Below the pieces are notes generated by a model. The model was given only the letters and a program-made list of their open reading frames with translations. It was not told where the DNA came from and did not search any database. The position numbers were made by a program, and so were the translations under genes. From Phoronis australis (Eukaryota; Phoronida; Phoronidae), in the NCBI GenBank assembly GCA_002633005.1, contig NMRA01000739.1, positions 52,097 through 116,096 of the forward strand: a DNA stretch of 64,000 nucleotides, given 5' to 3'. This document shows positions 36,723 to 48,526 of this stretch, in pieces (positions within the stretch are counted from its first letter, which is position 1; each line of letters starts with the position of its first letter).

Positions 36723-37090
36723 TTAGTGTTGACTTGTCAAAGAACTATCCAATGTTATGCAGTCAGTGTTGCTGATGTTACTACAGTTGCCACAGCTGCA
36801 TATTTCTGTACAGTTTGACCCAGCATTGCAGCACAAACTCAGTTTCCCAGCACACATGTTCTTTCTGCACTTGCAGCGTTCATCGTTTAGTACTATCAAT
36901 GGAGATGCGGGCATTGCCATACATTTTAACTGCAAAGCTCCACCGCCAAGGAGCCAACTATGGTCGATTAGAGAGGGTACAGCACTGCACACTGGTGATT
37001 GGCCCGCAGGCAATGAAGGGTCACTAAGTCCTTGTTTGGAGGCGGGCAGGATTTGGGCAAACGTTTGATTAAAAATATGTTATAATAGGC
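36723..37090 (-). pseudogene. Decayed transposon-type ORF with cysteine-rich tail
   Basis: The minus-strand frame ends with ERCKCRKNMCAGKLSLCC and then NCTEICSCGNCSN, a CxC-type zinc-binding pattern. It is preceded by a W-x-GGGAL-LKCMAMP-SPLIVL segment. Proteins of high-copy elements in marine invertebrates often end this way (Trp-Gly, short strand, Pro-rich link, then CxCK-C-CxC-C-CxC-C). The frame begins after a stop near 37085 and has no proper ATG. Another minus-strand frame fragment at 37186-37377 may belong to the same relic. I read it as a broken copy, not an active gene. Confidence 0.4.
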
Positions 37091-37185
37091 TGTGTTAATT
37101 AGAGTCAGCAAGTGAATTATTGAACACTAGCCTCAATTCACTTTCGTATCACTTAGTCGGGCACAAACTACAACAGTGAGTAGCT

Positions 37186-37377
37186 TCAACAATATTTCTT
37201 AAGATTTCCAGTCCAAATAACTTCACGCACACCAGCTTTCTGAAGAACAGCTTCAAAGTCTTGCTTTAGTTTTGAAAGGCAAATGACATCTCCATGTGCT
37301 AGAAGCTTCGATTCAATGAACTCCAAACAAAACTGTAGAAAAACATCTCTGAAAACTGTGAATTCGTCACTCTTCAC
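37186..37377 (-). pseudogene. ORF fragment upstream of the cysteine-rich relic
   Basis: A 63-codon minus-strand frame contains FRDVFLQFCLEFIESKLLAH, possibly helical, stopping at 37186. It has stop codons upstream in the same frame. No family is recognised; association with 36723-37090 rests on strand and distance. Confidence 0.2.
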
Positions 37378-38725
37378 AATCGTTGTCTTTCTCTTTTTTA
37401 TAGCATGATGATCTGTGGTACTTGGCTTCTAAGACACAAGGTCTTTATCTTTGAATTTCATTTGCATATTCAGGGCTCTGGACTGAGCTGTTCCTTGCGA
37501 TACAAGTCCAACTGAAAAATAACCGAACTGTTAACACTAATTTATCATTCAACTATGAGTGAGTTGGCATGCAACTTTTTCAGACGGACTTACCAGGAAC
37601 TGATCCACCACCAGCCTAACAAATTTACATGCCGTCGGATCTGTCGCCTAAAAACGTTGATCGTCTAATAATTAGATTAGTTGATGCAACTGAAAATAAA
37701 TCAGCTGATATACCAGTGCAGTGATTGAAATTTAATTTTTTTAAATCAGATGCTCAAACCATAGTCAATCGATTTACACTTAAGGTAATCGACGTTTGAC
37801 GAAATGGACAGTGGCTTCCACTGTCCTCAAATTATATGACGAGGACCTTGGCCACTTAGGCACTTTTAATTTAATTATCATTGCAGCTACCTAAGTAATT
37901 AATGTTTACAAAAATTGACAAGAGGTTCCCCCTATCCCAGGACTACGGCAGGGGATGACGGCCACTTGGGCATGTTGTTTGCAACCATCTACTCCATTTA
38001 AACTTCTCAAAAATTTTTTACTTAAAGTGCTTTAAAATCACACCCACAGTATAACGCCATATGATTATCCCTTAGTGCAAGCAGTGTCGATGTGGCAACT
38101 GAACAATGGAGTGTTCGAAAAACAGGATTGCAGGAGTATTTGTTTAAACTGGGAACAAATGAAAACATTAACGACCTCCTCAGAGGCTTCTCTCTACGCG
38201 GTACTTCTAAACTTATTGGAACATAATTTGCCGTAAAGCATTCGGCATATGGAGTACCTATGGTATGAACACCGTCTCTACTGGATCGGTGGTATTGTCT
38301 AAGGCCTAGGCAGACAAGGGGCTGAACAAGTTAAAAAACAACTGGTGATAATACTGAAACACACATGGAAAACACCAAGATGTACCTTTCAAAAACACGT
38401 ACCTGTTTTTCAAAGCTATACTTCTTTCTCTTTCTTGAAATACGGTCCATAATATACTTTTCCTGCTAACAAATGATGCACTCATGTTTCAGAATGTTCC
38501 TATCTTGTTCAGGTTAATTGGGTGTTTCAGATTTTGGAAGTATAATTGATTTTCTTGGGAAATCTTCGGTAACATCTGTATCACTTTCAGCAACTTCAGC
38601 TTTAGTACTACTGCTGGTGCCTTGAAACGTTGCTATGCTGGTCTAAGTCCTTTCAATTTTTTGGTCTGACACTTGGACAGCACTCAGCAGTATACTGTGT
38701 AGGCTATACCAGAACTAGGCCATGA

Positions 38726-38760
38726 CCATCGCCTCTGTTGGCCCGAAGCAGAGGCGATGG
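38726..38760. repeat. 12-bp-arm hairpin at a repeat edge
   Basis: CCATCGCCTCTG (38726-38737) and CAGAGGCGATGG (38749-38760) pair perfectly around an 11-base loop. The sequence just after (GCCGGAAGCTTTTCGGCGAA, 38780) recurs in diverged form at 58240. Confidence 0.7.
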
Positions 38761-39231
38761 AGAGGCTATAGGCGCTCTGTACGCCGGAAGCTTTTCGGCG
38801 AATTATGCCTCGCACCGACTAAACCATCAAAGTCACGTTGTTATAAATACCTTTTGCGCATAGAGGAACACCTTAGGAGGTTGTCGATGTGTTTAAGTCC
38901 TTCCAACTCCAACAAATACTCCCGTTATGAAACTTTTTCTTCGATCAGTCCCTATTTCAGTTCCCAAAATCGTGAAATCAAAATTTTNTCCTCTATTTTT
39001 GTCCAAAAGTATCTTTCTCAACGTCTAATTGCACGAGCTAGACGCGCATAGTATTACGCAACCTTCAGTTGCATAATTATTATGTAGAGGATTGGGACTT
39101 TGAAATCATAGTGAAAGGGCAAGAAATTAGATGCCTGCCGTTTTAACAAACTAATGACCGTTCAACAGGCGTTGTTCTTAACTAATTATCGACATACGCT
39201 TTTGCCGAGCTTCAAATGTATTATGATGATA

Positions 39232-39524
39232 CAGTGGCGAACCTAGGATAACATAACGGAGTGCCCCGGCGTGGTCTCGGGGGGAATTGGGCAAACCGCG
39301 GTTGTACGCCCGCAGGCGGTCCGAAAGTTGTGGGGGGCCACGGATGTGGGCCTTTTATTCGGAAAATCTATGGGTGGACTAAAAAAAACGGGAACACGAT
39401 TCCCTCCGAGGCCCCCGCCCCCCTGGTCCTCTACAGGTCTTGCTTGCTGAAACCTCACGCTTCACGCTGCTGTTGTATCGGTTTGCTTCCGGCAGCCAAG
39501 CCCCCCCCCCCAAATCCGCCTATG
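39232..39524 (+). mobile_element. MITE-B-like element with hAT-type ends
   Basis: It starts CAGTGGCGAACCTAGG and ends CAAATCCGCCTATG. The interior differs from copies 1 and 4, with a GC-rich left part and a short stretch like MITE-A (GTGGACTAAAAAAAACGGG). It may be a separate family or a chimera. Confidence 0.45.
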
Positions 39525-40654
39525 TGATACGTCTAATAGTTAAAGAGAGAACAACGAGGGTAAATAAACTTTTGGTTACAAATTATCGAAAGAGGTAATA
39601 TGTCCTTTATTTATTCGTATCATCGCCTGTTTGTGCTGAAAGTCGCAACACTCCCGATCTTGATTACGCAGTAAAAGAACCACAACTGTTGATTAAGTCA
39701 TAAGATTAAAGACGTGGGCGTGCCAACGAACTTTTCTTTAGGAATTGTGACACATTACGGCGGCCGCCACATAATAAAATATTTTTTCTTCTCTTCAAAA
39801 TGACACTACTGGGCCTCCGTAACGCATTACTAATGAATCCATTGTCAAAAATACCACGCGGCGTTAACCAGCATAAAACCTGTTTGAAAATCTCAACAAG
39901 GTCGCTGTGTACGAATCATCCTGATACGGCAAGTTGTGTGACATCGACCGTCACTGGGACGGTGAATATTTTGCCGGTCGGAAAATTGAATTTCTTGAAT
40001 TGTTCTAGTACATATACAGCAGCCGATAAAAGATTAAACCCATTTTGACGAGACTTCCTGCGACGTCATTTCTGACTATGTTTAACCAAGCTAAAATAAC
40101 TCTATTTTACTAGTATAACAAACAAGACACGACATGGACTTTTTATACATAAAAAGTGAAATCCTATGCGCAATGGATTGTGTGAAATGGAAAATATTAT
40201 CTTAAGTAATGGCTACGTCACCCAGGAAGCTTCTCGCGATAAAAGCAAAATCACGCGAGTGAAAGGGTTGCTCGAGCTTTAACTGGCACACAGACTGGTA
40301 GAATTGGCGTCAGTGAAGTGTTTAATCAGTGAGGCTGGAATTTTGTTTTGGCTGTTTGCTAAAAAGAAGATTTTTGCCACAATTGTCTAGGGATTGCCTT
40401 GCGTTTACGACATACAGACCGTTGTTGCTACAGAAGGGATTTAAAGATCGTCATTCTCGCCATAAGCCAAAAGAAACGTACACATATAAGAGTTTCTCGC
40501 GAGAGATTTTTCTTGGTCTTGCGCGATCTTGCTTTTTCGTTGGCCAGGGATCTTTCCACGGAACGCATTCCAGACCTGATCAAATCATTCGAAATGCGTT
40601 TTCTGCTTTGCTTCGAGTGGGTCACGTCGTTCAAACCTATATTTTTATCATACG

Positions 40655-41017
40655 CATAGGCGGATTTAGGGGGGCAGCCCCCCCCCCCACTTGGCTGCCG
40701 CAAAAAAAATAAAACAGCAAAAGTGTGAGGAAACATTGAGTTTATGAATTAACAGAGGAAACGAACATGCAGCTGAAACAAGATTTAGCATTGTACGCGC
40801 GTGCGTGGGGGGACTCAGACCGCCGGCTCAATCGTTTTCTCGTTTGTTTTTTTAGTTCTCCGATTGGTTTTTAGCAAAAGGTTCAAATCCTAAGAAATTC
40901 GAGCCCCACCCCTACATCTTAGGCTGGTTGCGCGCATGCAATCGTACTTTGCGCGTTTGCCCGAAGCAAAATTTTGGGACCCCTTTCCCTTCTTAAGGTT
41001 TCCTAGATCCGCCACTG
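40655..41017 (+). mobile_element. MITE-B-type element containing a nested MITE-A
   Basis: Outer ends are CATAGGCGGATTTAGG (40655) and CTAGATCCGCCACTG (41017), the hAT-like termini of family B. A shortened MITE-A sits at 40794-40938. ATACG occurs just outside both ends but an 8-bp duplication is not clear. Confidence 0.5.
40794..40938 (-). mobile_element. MITE-A copy 6, internally deleted
   Basis: Inverse orientation, about 145 bp, with the central blocks lost. Kept are GTTTTCTCGTTTGT, TTTTTAGTTCTCC, AGCAAAAGGTTCAAATCC, AATTCGAGCCCCACCCCTAC and the end GGCTGGTTGCGCGCATG. Confidence 0.65.
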
Positions 41018-41019
41018 AT

Positions 41020-44000
41020 ACGAAATTGTATCTAAACGATTTTGAAACTCATCACGTTCAAAAAGAATCGGTTGTTCCCAAACGAAGGCAACTGTCATAG
41101 AAGTTTCGGCTGAAACTGTGAAAATTACAAAGAGCACATGTAAGAGTATAAAATATATAAAATCAGCTCTGATTTTTGTCACATTTCTCAACTTTCGTTT
41201 AGTTCGGTTAAAACATATTCTTCATGCTTTCCAGTGCGACTTCAGTACACGACATTGATTATATAACCTACAGCTAGATCTCAGTCACGACGACTCGGAC
41301 AAACATGCTCCGGAAAGGGGAAATGATATATCCAATCCGTTAATAACACGGTGACATTAATAACAAACATTCAAACTGACTTCACGCAGCCAACAAACTG
41401 TAGACTTTTTTATCTCCGGAGTGTTACACCAATATATTACAGCGCCTTCGACGTGTTATATAACAAGTTTGAACTCGCTGTCAAAGCGGCACGACTTCGG
41501 GAAGAAAAGTCTTTTTTCTTTAATAGAAGATGTTAGTAAACAACCACTCCATGGTCAAAACAAAAATAGGATTTGGTTTTTAACTGTGATTGTCGAGCAC
41601 CCATGGAGTACCTAACTGTATCAAGGGCGGGGACCAACAATAAATCAGACTTCAAATGCCCGGACTTCAAAATCATAGGTCGGTTGGACTGCAATGCCAA
41701 ATGGCCGGCAACAAACGTGCTGTACGAACTTCAACACACTATGATCTCACCCAAAAAACTAGTTGGCTGGACCCAAAACACGATGCCCGGTGCTATAACC
41801 AGTTGGACGGTGATCAAACAAGACGGTCGGATTCCTCTTGACTTGCTTTGAAGTATAGAGCGGCCATTGCGCACCAGCCGACCCATTTTAGACCACCTCA
41901 GTTAGTGTCCAGACAGCCGCGGAATGATTATTTACTGGCTATTATAAACAAAATCTGCATTTTATTGCCGTGTACCCACAGAGCAATATCTTACTAATAC
42001 CGGGTTGTTCAACGACTTTACTTTGTTTTCTACCACCCGAGAGCGCATGCGCTACGCAAACACTTCCTAAAGGAGAAGGGAATAGACGATACTAATCTCT
42101 TCTAACACTATGATTCTTCCCAAGTAACCTAACAACTTAAGGCTGGTTCTCACAATGGCTCGTGACTGTCGCCTCTAAAATTTAATTATCTGTTACTTTT
42201 AATGGCACCTTAATGTCGCTAGTGGCACCAATTCTCCCGCTTATACTGCCCTCTGGTGTTCTTATTTACATGTTGTGAATGAGCAGAGCTAATGCGAACC
42301 ATATCCTACAGCTGTCTTATCACGTCTTTGTTTCGACAAACAGCCCGCAGTGTTATTAATTTCATCGTTCCCGTACATTTGCACTAATCCCCAAAAATTC
42401 ATTTTTTAACTTTGAAGAAGTTGTGCCGCTGATTTCTGTTATGGTTGTTTTTCACTCACTGTCCCACCCCTATCAGGAAGCAGCCCCGCCTGGACAAATA
42501 AGAACATTTTGTATTTCTCCGTTACGTCGCCAAGTGGTAACTGTGGCGTGGAAAGGGCAATTTTTTTCAACTGCCGTTGATACTGCACTCCCCGGTTAGT
42601 CTGCTTTAGATACATGTACAGTTGTTTCAAAGGCTCGATGGATATGTCTGTTTTCTTGTAAACTGTGAAGTCGTTATGCTGGACGAAATAATCTTGATTG
42701 TTAGAGCGCTTACGTAATCATCAACGCCAGAGTTGTTATGCAATTGCGGCTTCTTACAGCACGCTGCTTGTACCTTAAAAAATCTGTTTGACGTCACAGT
42801 TACCCTGACCGCCAGCAATTACGTGTACGATAAATTACTGTAAGAAGGCTGTAAATTGCGTGCGTTTGTGAACGTTTTTAAACTGCTGACAAAACGTTGC
42901 CTCACAAATATCTTTGAAGCTGAGTCGTTAATTTTCATGGGCATGACAGAAGGACATTATTTAAGCAATAGAACGTGAAACAAAGTTCACTAAGCAACCC
43001 ACAGAGTAAGATTCGTATTGGAAGCCCATCGTGTTTTCAGTCCTCACAGTCGAGAATCATGCGTGTAGAGTATCTTGAAAACGATTCGGAGTGAACCAAA
43101 ACAAAAATTTTGAGACATCACGAAAGAATGGCTAGTTTAACCGGAAGTGGTGGATCCTTATAATGGAGCTAGAGTGTTTCCGCACCAGTTCTTGCACACT
43201 GATAACGGATACTTCCGTCAAACGGAGTTAAGCCACGCCCACTATTGTTACGGTTGTGAAGTCCCATAAGCGCAAAACAACTATGACGGAAGTCCCCAAC
43301 ATGCGTACTATTACAACATATTCTGGTCTATATGCTCCCAGTGATACTTGACTTAAATTTTTACCGGCCTATGAAGCCCATTCACAGATTACTGACCAAT
43401 TTTTATCAACTAATCTTCACATAGTTGGCATATCAATTAAAACTGTTAGGCACAGTAGGTGCATTCTGTTGCACTATAAAACTTCTACGACATGATTAGG
43501 AAGGTTGATAGGTGATTTCATAGCACACCTGACGATGAGAAAGAACTGTCTTCACGAGATTACATAGACAACGTGAAGTTTTGGTGGTTTTGACTGGTGA
43601 CCTCCAGGTGCCTGAGTAGAGGCTGTGTTACACGAGTATTGTCCACGAGGCCACTTTTCCTTAAGTCTCGTGTGTTGTCAAACACATACACGGTAATGTT
43701 CGACTTTATTTCGAGATCGATCCACGTCAGGTACTAGAAACCAAAGGAAAATATTTTTCGTTCTGCGTAAATTGTTGATTTCCACAGTGAGTATACTATG
43801 CTCATCGAAATAGCATCTTTTTGGTTTTGTTAGCAACGAATACTTTTGGCTCATGGTGAAGAACAGTCGTTGTGTTTACATTTCCCCGCCACCATTGCTG
43901 GAATTGACATTTTGACTAATGCGTCTACGTGTATCGATTGGGCAGACATAGCAGGTTACAAATGAATTACAGTGTTGCACCGGACCCCTTACTCGCCTTT

Positions 44001-44090
44001 CCTACATTTTTGTGATATTGATCTGGTAAAATTCCCCGTTACTTCTACGTGTATGTCTTACCATTTCAATGATCATTAAATTCTCATTTT
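41020..44090. other. Intergenic, nothing recognised
   Basis: No coding block with splice signals, RNA gene or repeat family was recognised. Open frames are below 100 codons and of random composition. Confidence 0.35.
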
Positions 44091-44127
44091 TTCGGTACAG
44101 GTGCTTCCTGAGAAAGTGCATGACGCG

Positions 44128-44196
44128 AGGACCAACGTCGGAACCAACGTCGGGACCAACAACGAGATCAACGACGGGACCAACGTCGGGACCAAC
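44128..44196 (+). repeat. Short 12-bp tandem repeat, GGGACCAACGTC type
   Basis: About five to six imperfect units (GGAACCAACGTC, GGGACCAACAAC, GAGATCAACGAC). The frame would read Gly-Thr-Asn-Val repeats but no gene context supports translation. Confidence 0.7.
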
Positions 44197-45160
44197 GGTC
44201 TAGTAATCTTTGATCTCAGACTCCACTCATGCTTATTGGAACTCAAAACTTCAAGCTGTTTCAGGTTAAAATACAAAAAAGGAATTAGACATTTTGCTCT
44301 CAAAAATGGGTCTCATGCTGTGAGAGGAATTCATTTCTGTCGACACCTCAAGTCACCCGGCAACAAATACATATGCCATTTTCGATTTCGCAATATTAGG
44401 GTTGGTAGGCCCTAACCCCCCCCCCAAAAAAAACGTAAATAACTAAATCGTTTACTTGGTGTTTCTATGGTCTTGTTGGTGATGAAAGCATGTCCTGGTT
44501 AGGAATATTATGAGACCAATTAAACAAGAGTGAACGGCTTAATTCAATTTTTCATTTTAGCGTTTTTAAAAGGGTGAACTGCAGCTTTAATCTACAATAC
44601 CTCAACGCATGCATCAAGTGCAGATTAATAAAGTTGACTTAAGCGTATCATGAAATTTTAGCGGTCAATTTTCTAGTCGAGTTTCAAGTACAGAAGCTCT
44701 TGAAACACAGAATGCAAATACATGCATCATAAGCGAGATACTGTAGCTAACACTCAGAAGTGCGCTTCGGAACGTCCCACCNCCCCCCCCCCCCACGTAT
44801 CTGAAACAAGCTCAACATAATGTGTCGTCTCCCCACAAGTTGTCAAGGTACCAACAAGGCCACATCCGGTCAGGATATATACCTACAGTGTGAGCCACAA
44901 CCATAATGTTTGTGTGCAAATATAGGTTAGACTTGTCTATACTGCGATTTGTTAATATGAAAGTTTGAGACTGCCAAAACATAGCAACACTTCCCTTTAC
45001 AGCTTAGGTGTCAATGTGCTTTGAGTACCCATCCCTATATGTTATCCACGGTGCTGACTGTTGCGTTGCACTTAAGCCATACACCACGTGTTTTAGAAGT
45101 TATTTCGGCAACACGGTCTTTATGAGACATGGAGATGCTTAGGGTTCTGTTTCGTACATG

Positions 45161-45230
45161 CATGGGCGGAACAGCACTGAAAAAAGTGGGAGAACTATAG
45201 CCACCAGCCCCCCTGTGGTGCACCGCCCAT
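45161..45230 (+). mobile_element. MITE-C, best-preserved copy
   Basis: A 70-bp element from CATGGGCGGAACAGCACTGA to GGTGCACCGCCCAT; the outer CATGGGCGG and CCGCCCAT pair as terminal inverted repeats. The centre is AAAAAGTGGG, ACTATAGCCACCAGCCCCCC. Confidence 0.65.
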
Positions 45231-45332
45231 AGGCCAAGGGCGGCACAGCATGATGCGCCGCCGATGCAGAACATGAAGACCCAAACCACTCATGACTAGA
45301 AAAGCGCGTATGGTAATTTGCTTCTCTTGTAA

Positions 45333-45398
45333 CATGGGCATAGGTGGCTGGAGAGGGGGGGGGGTATAGCTCCATTTTTAAGTGTTGCGCAGCCCATG
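45333..45398 (-). mobile_element. MITE-C, second copy 100 bp away
   Basis: It reads CATGGGCATAGGTGG at the left and AAGTGTTGCGCAGCCCATG at the right, with GGGGGTATAGCTCC in the centre. This is the opposite orientation to the copy at 45161. Confidence 0.55.
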
Positions 45399-46201
45399 TG
45401 TCATGCATGTTTGTATCTCGTGAAAACTTAAGTGATCTTGGGTGTTCACAAGTTTTTGAGCCTACGGAATGCAGGCCAAGACCTTGGTCTCGACAATTGG
45501 AAAATTGACCACGAGAAGCGTGTACGTCAAAAACAGCTAGCACGTCATACATAACACAGAAATTAAACCTGTTTTCCACAACCCCCAGGTGATTGTCGTT
45601 CACGTAAACGAAAACTGTGTAATTATTACAGAAATTAAAAACCTTTCGCTCTTTCAAAGGCGACCGGAACTCGGAAGCTTTTAACCTAACTCGGTGGATT
45701 GTTTCCAATAAATCTTTTGTTTTATCCGGAATAACTGATAATTAAACAGAATTTAAGAAGCAATCACTATCACTAGAGATAACAAAGGCTTTAAGGTAAT
45801 GTATTTGTAATACATGAAGAAGTCACATGATGCACAGCACTGCGCATATATTACATGTATAGTGAACAACTACTCTCTGTAAAGTTGATTCATGCTGTAC
45901 ATGTATGCCCACCTTCATTTTACCATTTTACCACAGCACGTCCAGTTTGGCATCAGCGATATAAGTAAATATGTCTGCAAATTTTCCACAGGACTTTATA
46001 AAGTTATATTTTCTATGCAATTAATTGTCTTGAACAATACTAAAATGTATTTGTAAAGTATGTATATTCTTTTGAATTGTTTCTTACGATACTTGCTGTT
46101 GCTTCCGGTCAGGCGAGTTTCAACGACTGACATTCCTGGATGTTTTTGACTGATACAACTGTATCAAATAAGAGATTGGCCCTGTTAGCCACCTGTTTTA
46201 G

Positions 46202-46474
46202 CATGCCTGCACCCAGGGGGTCTCGGGGGGCTCGGGGGCTCGGGGGGCTCGAACGAGCCCTCCCATTTGGCGAAGTGGACAAAAAGGTCTGCACCAGAAA
46301 AACAAAATGTCCGAAAAAACGAGTCAAAGTCCATTAGTTGAAAAGGCGCAGGTCACAGTCCTGACGGCGATACCCCGTTTTTTCGTTTTTTAGTCCTGCT
46401 GCTTTTTTATCAGCAAAAGGTCTACATAGCCGGAAATTCGAGCCCTCCCATATTAAAGGCTGGGTGCGCGCATG
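46202..46474 (-). mobile_element. MITE-A copy 7 with 5-bp target duplication
   Basis: Inverse orientation, 273 bp, from CATGCCTGCACCCAGGG to GGCTGGGTGCGCGCATG. TTTAG lies directly outside both ends. The left part has a small internal expansion of CTCGGGGG units. Confidence 0.88.
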
Positions 46475-46565
46475 TTTAGTGGTCTTACTCATCGTTCCAT
46501 CAATACAACGCCTGTCTGTACATATACAGTGTATTGTGTTTCGTTGTTAATGAAGACTCCATCCT

Positions 46566-46692
46566 TGAATATTTCTCTTCCTTCCTTCCTCCCTAGCTTC
46601 TCTCGCCTCCCCTCCCTCCCTTGGCTGCCCTCTGTCCTTCCCTCTACCGCCATTCCCCAGATATCTCCTTCACTCCCTTCGTCCTTCCCTGC
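46566..46692 (+). repeat. Pyrimidine-rich CCTTCCCT tract
   Basis: Low-complexity C/T-rich sequence with CCTTCC and CCCTCC units, capable of polypurine/polypyrimidine structure. Confidence 0.7.
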
Positions 46693-48002
46693 CGTTTCAC
46701 TCCAATAATGAAACTCATGTATTGAATACAGTGTACAAGTCTAACATGTGTGTATTTAGCCAAGTTTCTGCAAAACTATATGAAGTTCAACCCAATAAAG
46801 GTCACAAGGTTCAAAGTTCAGCAAACATAAAATGTACTTTGATAGCAAAACAACGGTATCAAAAGCATGTCGCATGTCAAAATTTCGTTTCATATAAATA
46901 TTCAAAATGAAATCTCACACTAGCTGTTACAGTTTGGTTTTGGTTGTGATTAATTTATTTATTTTCGGTGAAAATCATAACTTCTCTATTTTCGATACTC
47001 CCTGATGCAAAAGTGAACTATTTTAAAATAACTCCTATCATGGGTTGGGTGAATCTGAACTGAAAGTTTAATGCGATCAGCCATTTCTGAGACACAGTGT
47101 TCCAAAGTGACCCAAATTTGGGTATTTTTCTAAGGTCTCACATAGGCTTAAAATGACCTGAAGAGCGGAAAGAAACATCTCAAATTATAGAACAGAAAAG
47201 AAACAACACACATATGCACGCACGCACCCCTGTGATGACCATACAAGCTCCCTACTTCATAAACGAGACAAAAATGAAAATTTGATCAAGACGTCAAGTT
47301 ATTGACAAAATTTCAAAATACAATTCGACAGAAACCGGTCCTCGGACCTGAGTTTTCGATGCTCTTTGAAGTCGTGTTCTCAGAACGTGTGAGTCCGTCA
47401 TAACAGTTGATGAAACGGACTGAAGGCGATATAGGAAAACACGATCAACCTAGGCCGAAAATATGCCTTGATTGAAACACCGTCCAAATGAACATTACTC
47501 AGCCGTCCTGGCTTGTCCCTTATCCGAGGTCGTGGTCAGAACTACTTTAGAATTACACCGCTTTTACATAATTTGTATCGGCGTAATTAGGTTTACTATC
47601 GCTCAAACAGTTTGAAGAGCCCAGTGCCCAGCTGCATGAAACAGACCCAAATAAGGACTCAACTAAGGTGCCTAATATTACTGTGTGCCTGTGGACTTGT
47701 GAAAACACTGAAAGTGTTCTTTGATGCCGTTTCAGTTTCATCAATAAGTCAATTTTTGGATTTGATAGAGAGCGAGAATTAATTCCACGGTGAATTCTCA
47801 ATATTATTGAAAATAAGTAGGGGTCTTTCATGCAATGCCCCTAATTTAAGTACTGTGCCCCTGTTTATTTTCAGTGAATTAAGAGCGAAGTTTTTAATTA
47901 TATCATTAGAAAATGTTACTAGTAAAAGGGAACCTCATAATGAAAATAAAATGGTGGAAAAGGATTTCATTTTGTGAGTAAAGAAGGACGCAAATACCCA
48001 AA

Positions 48003-48298
48003 AGATTCAGGGAACGTAATTGAGTGCCTATTTCAGACTGTTTCATGCGACTGGGCGCTGGTCGTTTGCAAGCAAAAGATTTAGGGAACGTAACTGAGTG
48101 CCTATTTCAGACTGTTTCATGCGACTGGGAGCTGGTCGTTTGCAAGCAAGAGATTTAGGGAACGTAATTGAGTGCCTATTTCAGACTGTTTCATGCGACT
48201 GGGCGCTGGTCGTTTGCAAGCAAAAGATTTAGGGAACGTAACTGAGTCCCTATTTCAGACTGTTTCATGCGACCGGACGCTGCTCGTTTGCAAGCAAA
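48003..48298 (+). repeat. 74-bp tandem repeat, four copies
   Basis: The unit starts AGATTTAGGGAACGTAACTG and ends GGTCGTTTGCAAGCAAA. Copies start at 48003, 48077, 48151 and 48225, with few differences (GGGCGCTGG/GGGAGCTGG; the last copy is more diverged). Confidence 0.95.
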
Positions 48299-48371
48299 AG
48301 TTAGAGAGGTAATAAAGTAAAATTCCAACGAAGAAACTAACTGTTGATTTAGAATGTCTGTCTATATTAAA

Positions 48372-48526
48372 ATGGCGGATTTAGAGGGGGCAAGGGGGCC
48401 ATGCCACCCTAAAACTCTCCCATATTCCATTTGGCAGTTCGGGAGGGCGAATGTCTGACTGGCAAATTCCGGGCTAAAACTCTGCCCTGCTCCCCCTCCC
48501 TTAAGTAAAAATACTGGATCCTCCCC
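48372..48526 (-). mobile_element. MITE-B copy, inverse orientation
   Basis: It begins ATGGCGGATTTAGAGGGGGC and ends ACTGGATCCTCCC. The interior CCATTTGGCAGTTCGGGAGG and GCGAATGTCTGACTGGCAAA is the inverse of the copy at 23771. Confidence 0.7.

Noticed and set aside
39800-40048. 82-codon frame with a presequence-like, Arg/Leu/Ser-rich N-terminus
   Set aside because: It looks like a mitochondrial targeting peptide, but no good donor follows and the rest resembles no known protein.
44101-44415. 104-codon frame with Gly-Thr-Asn-Val repeats
   Set aside because: It rests on a short 12-bp tandem repeat; the remainder has random composition.
45139-45708. 189-codon minus-strand frame
   Set aside because: It runs through two MITE-C copies, shows no recognisable domain and has no splice or promoter support.
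48003-48298. Possible CRISPR-like array
   Set aside because: Units are contiguous repeats without unique spacers, in a eukaryotic genome; it is a minisatellite. The same holds for 53085-53375.
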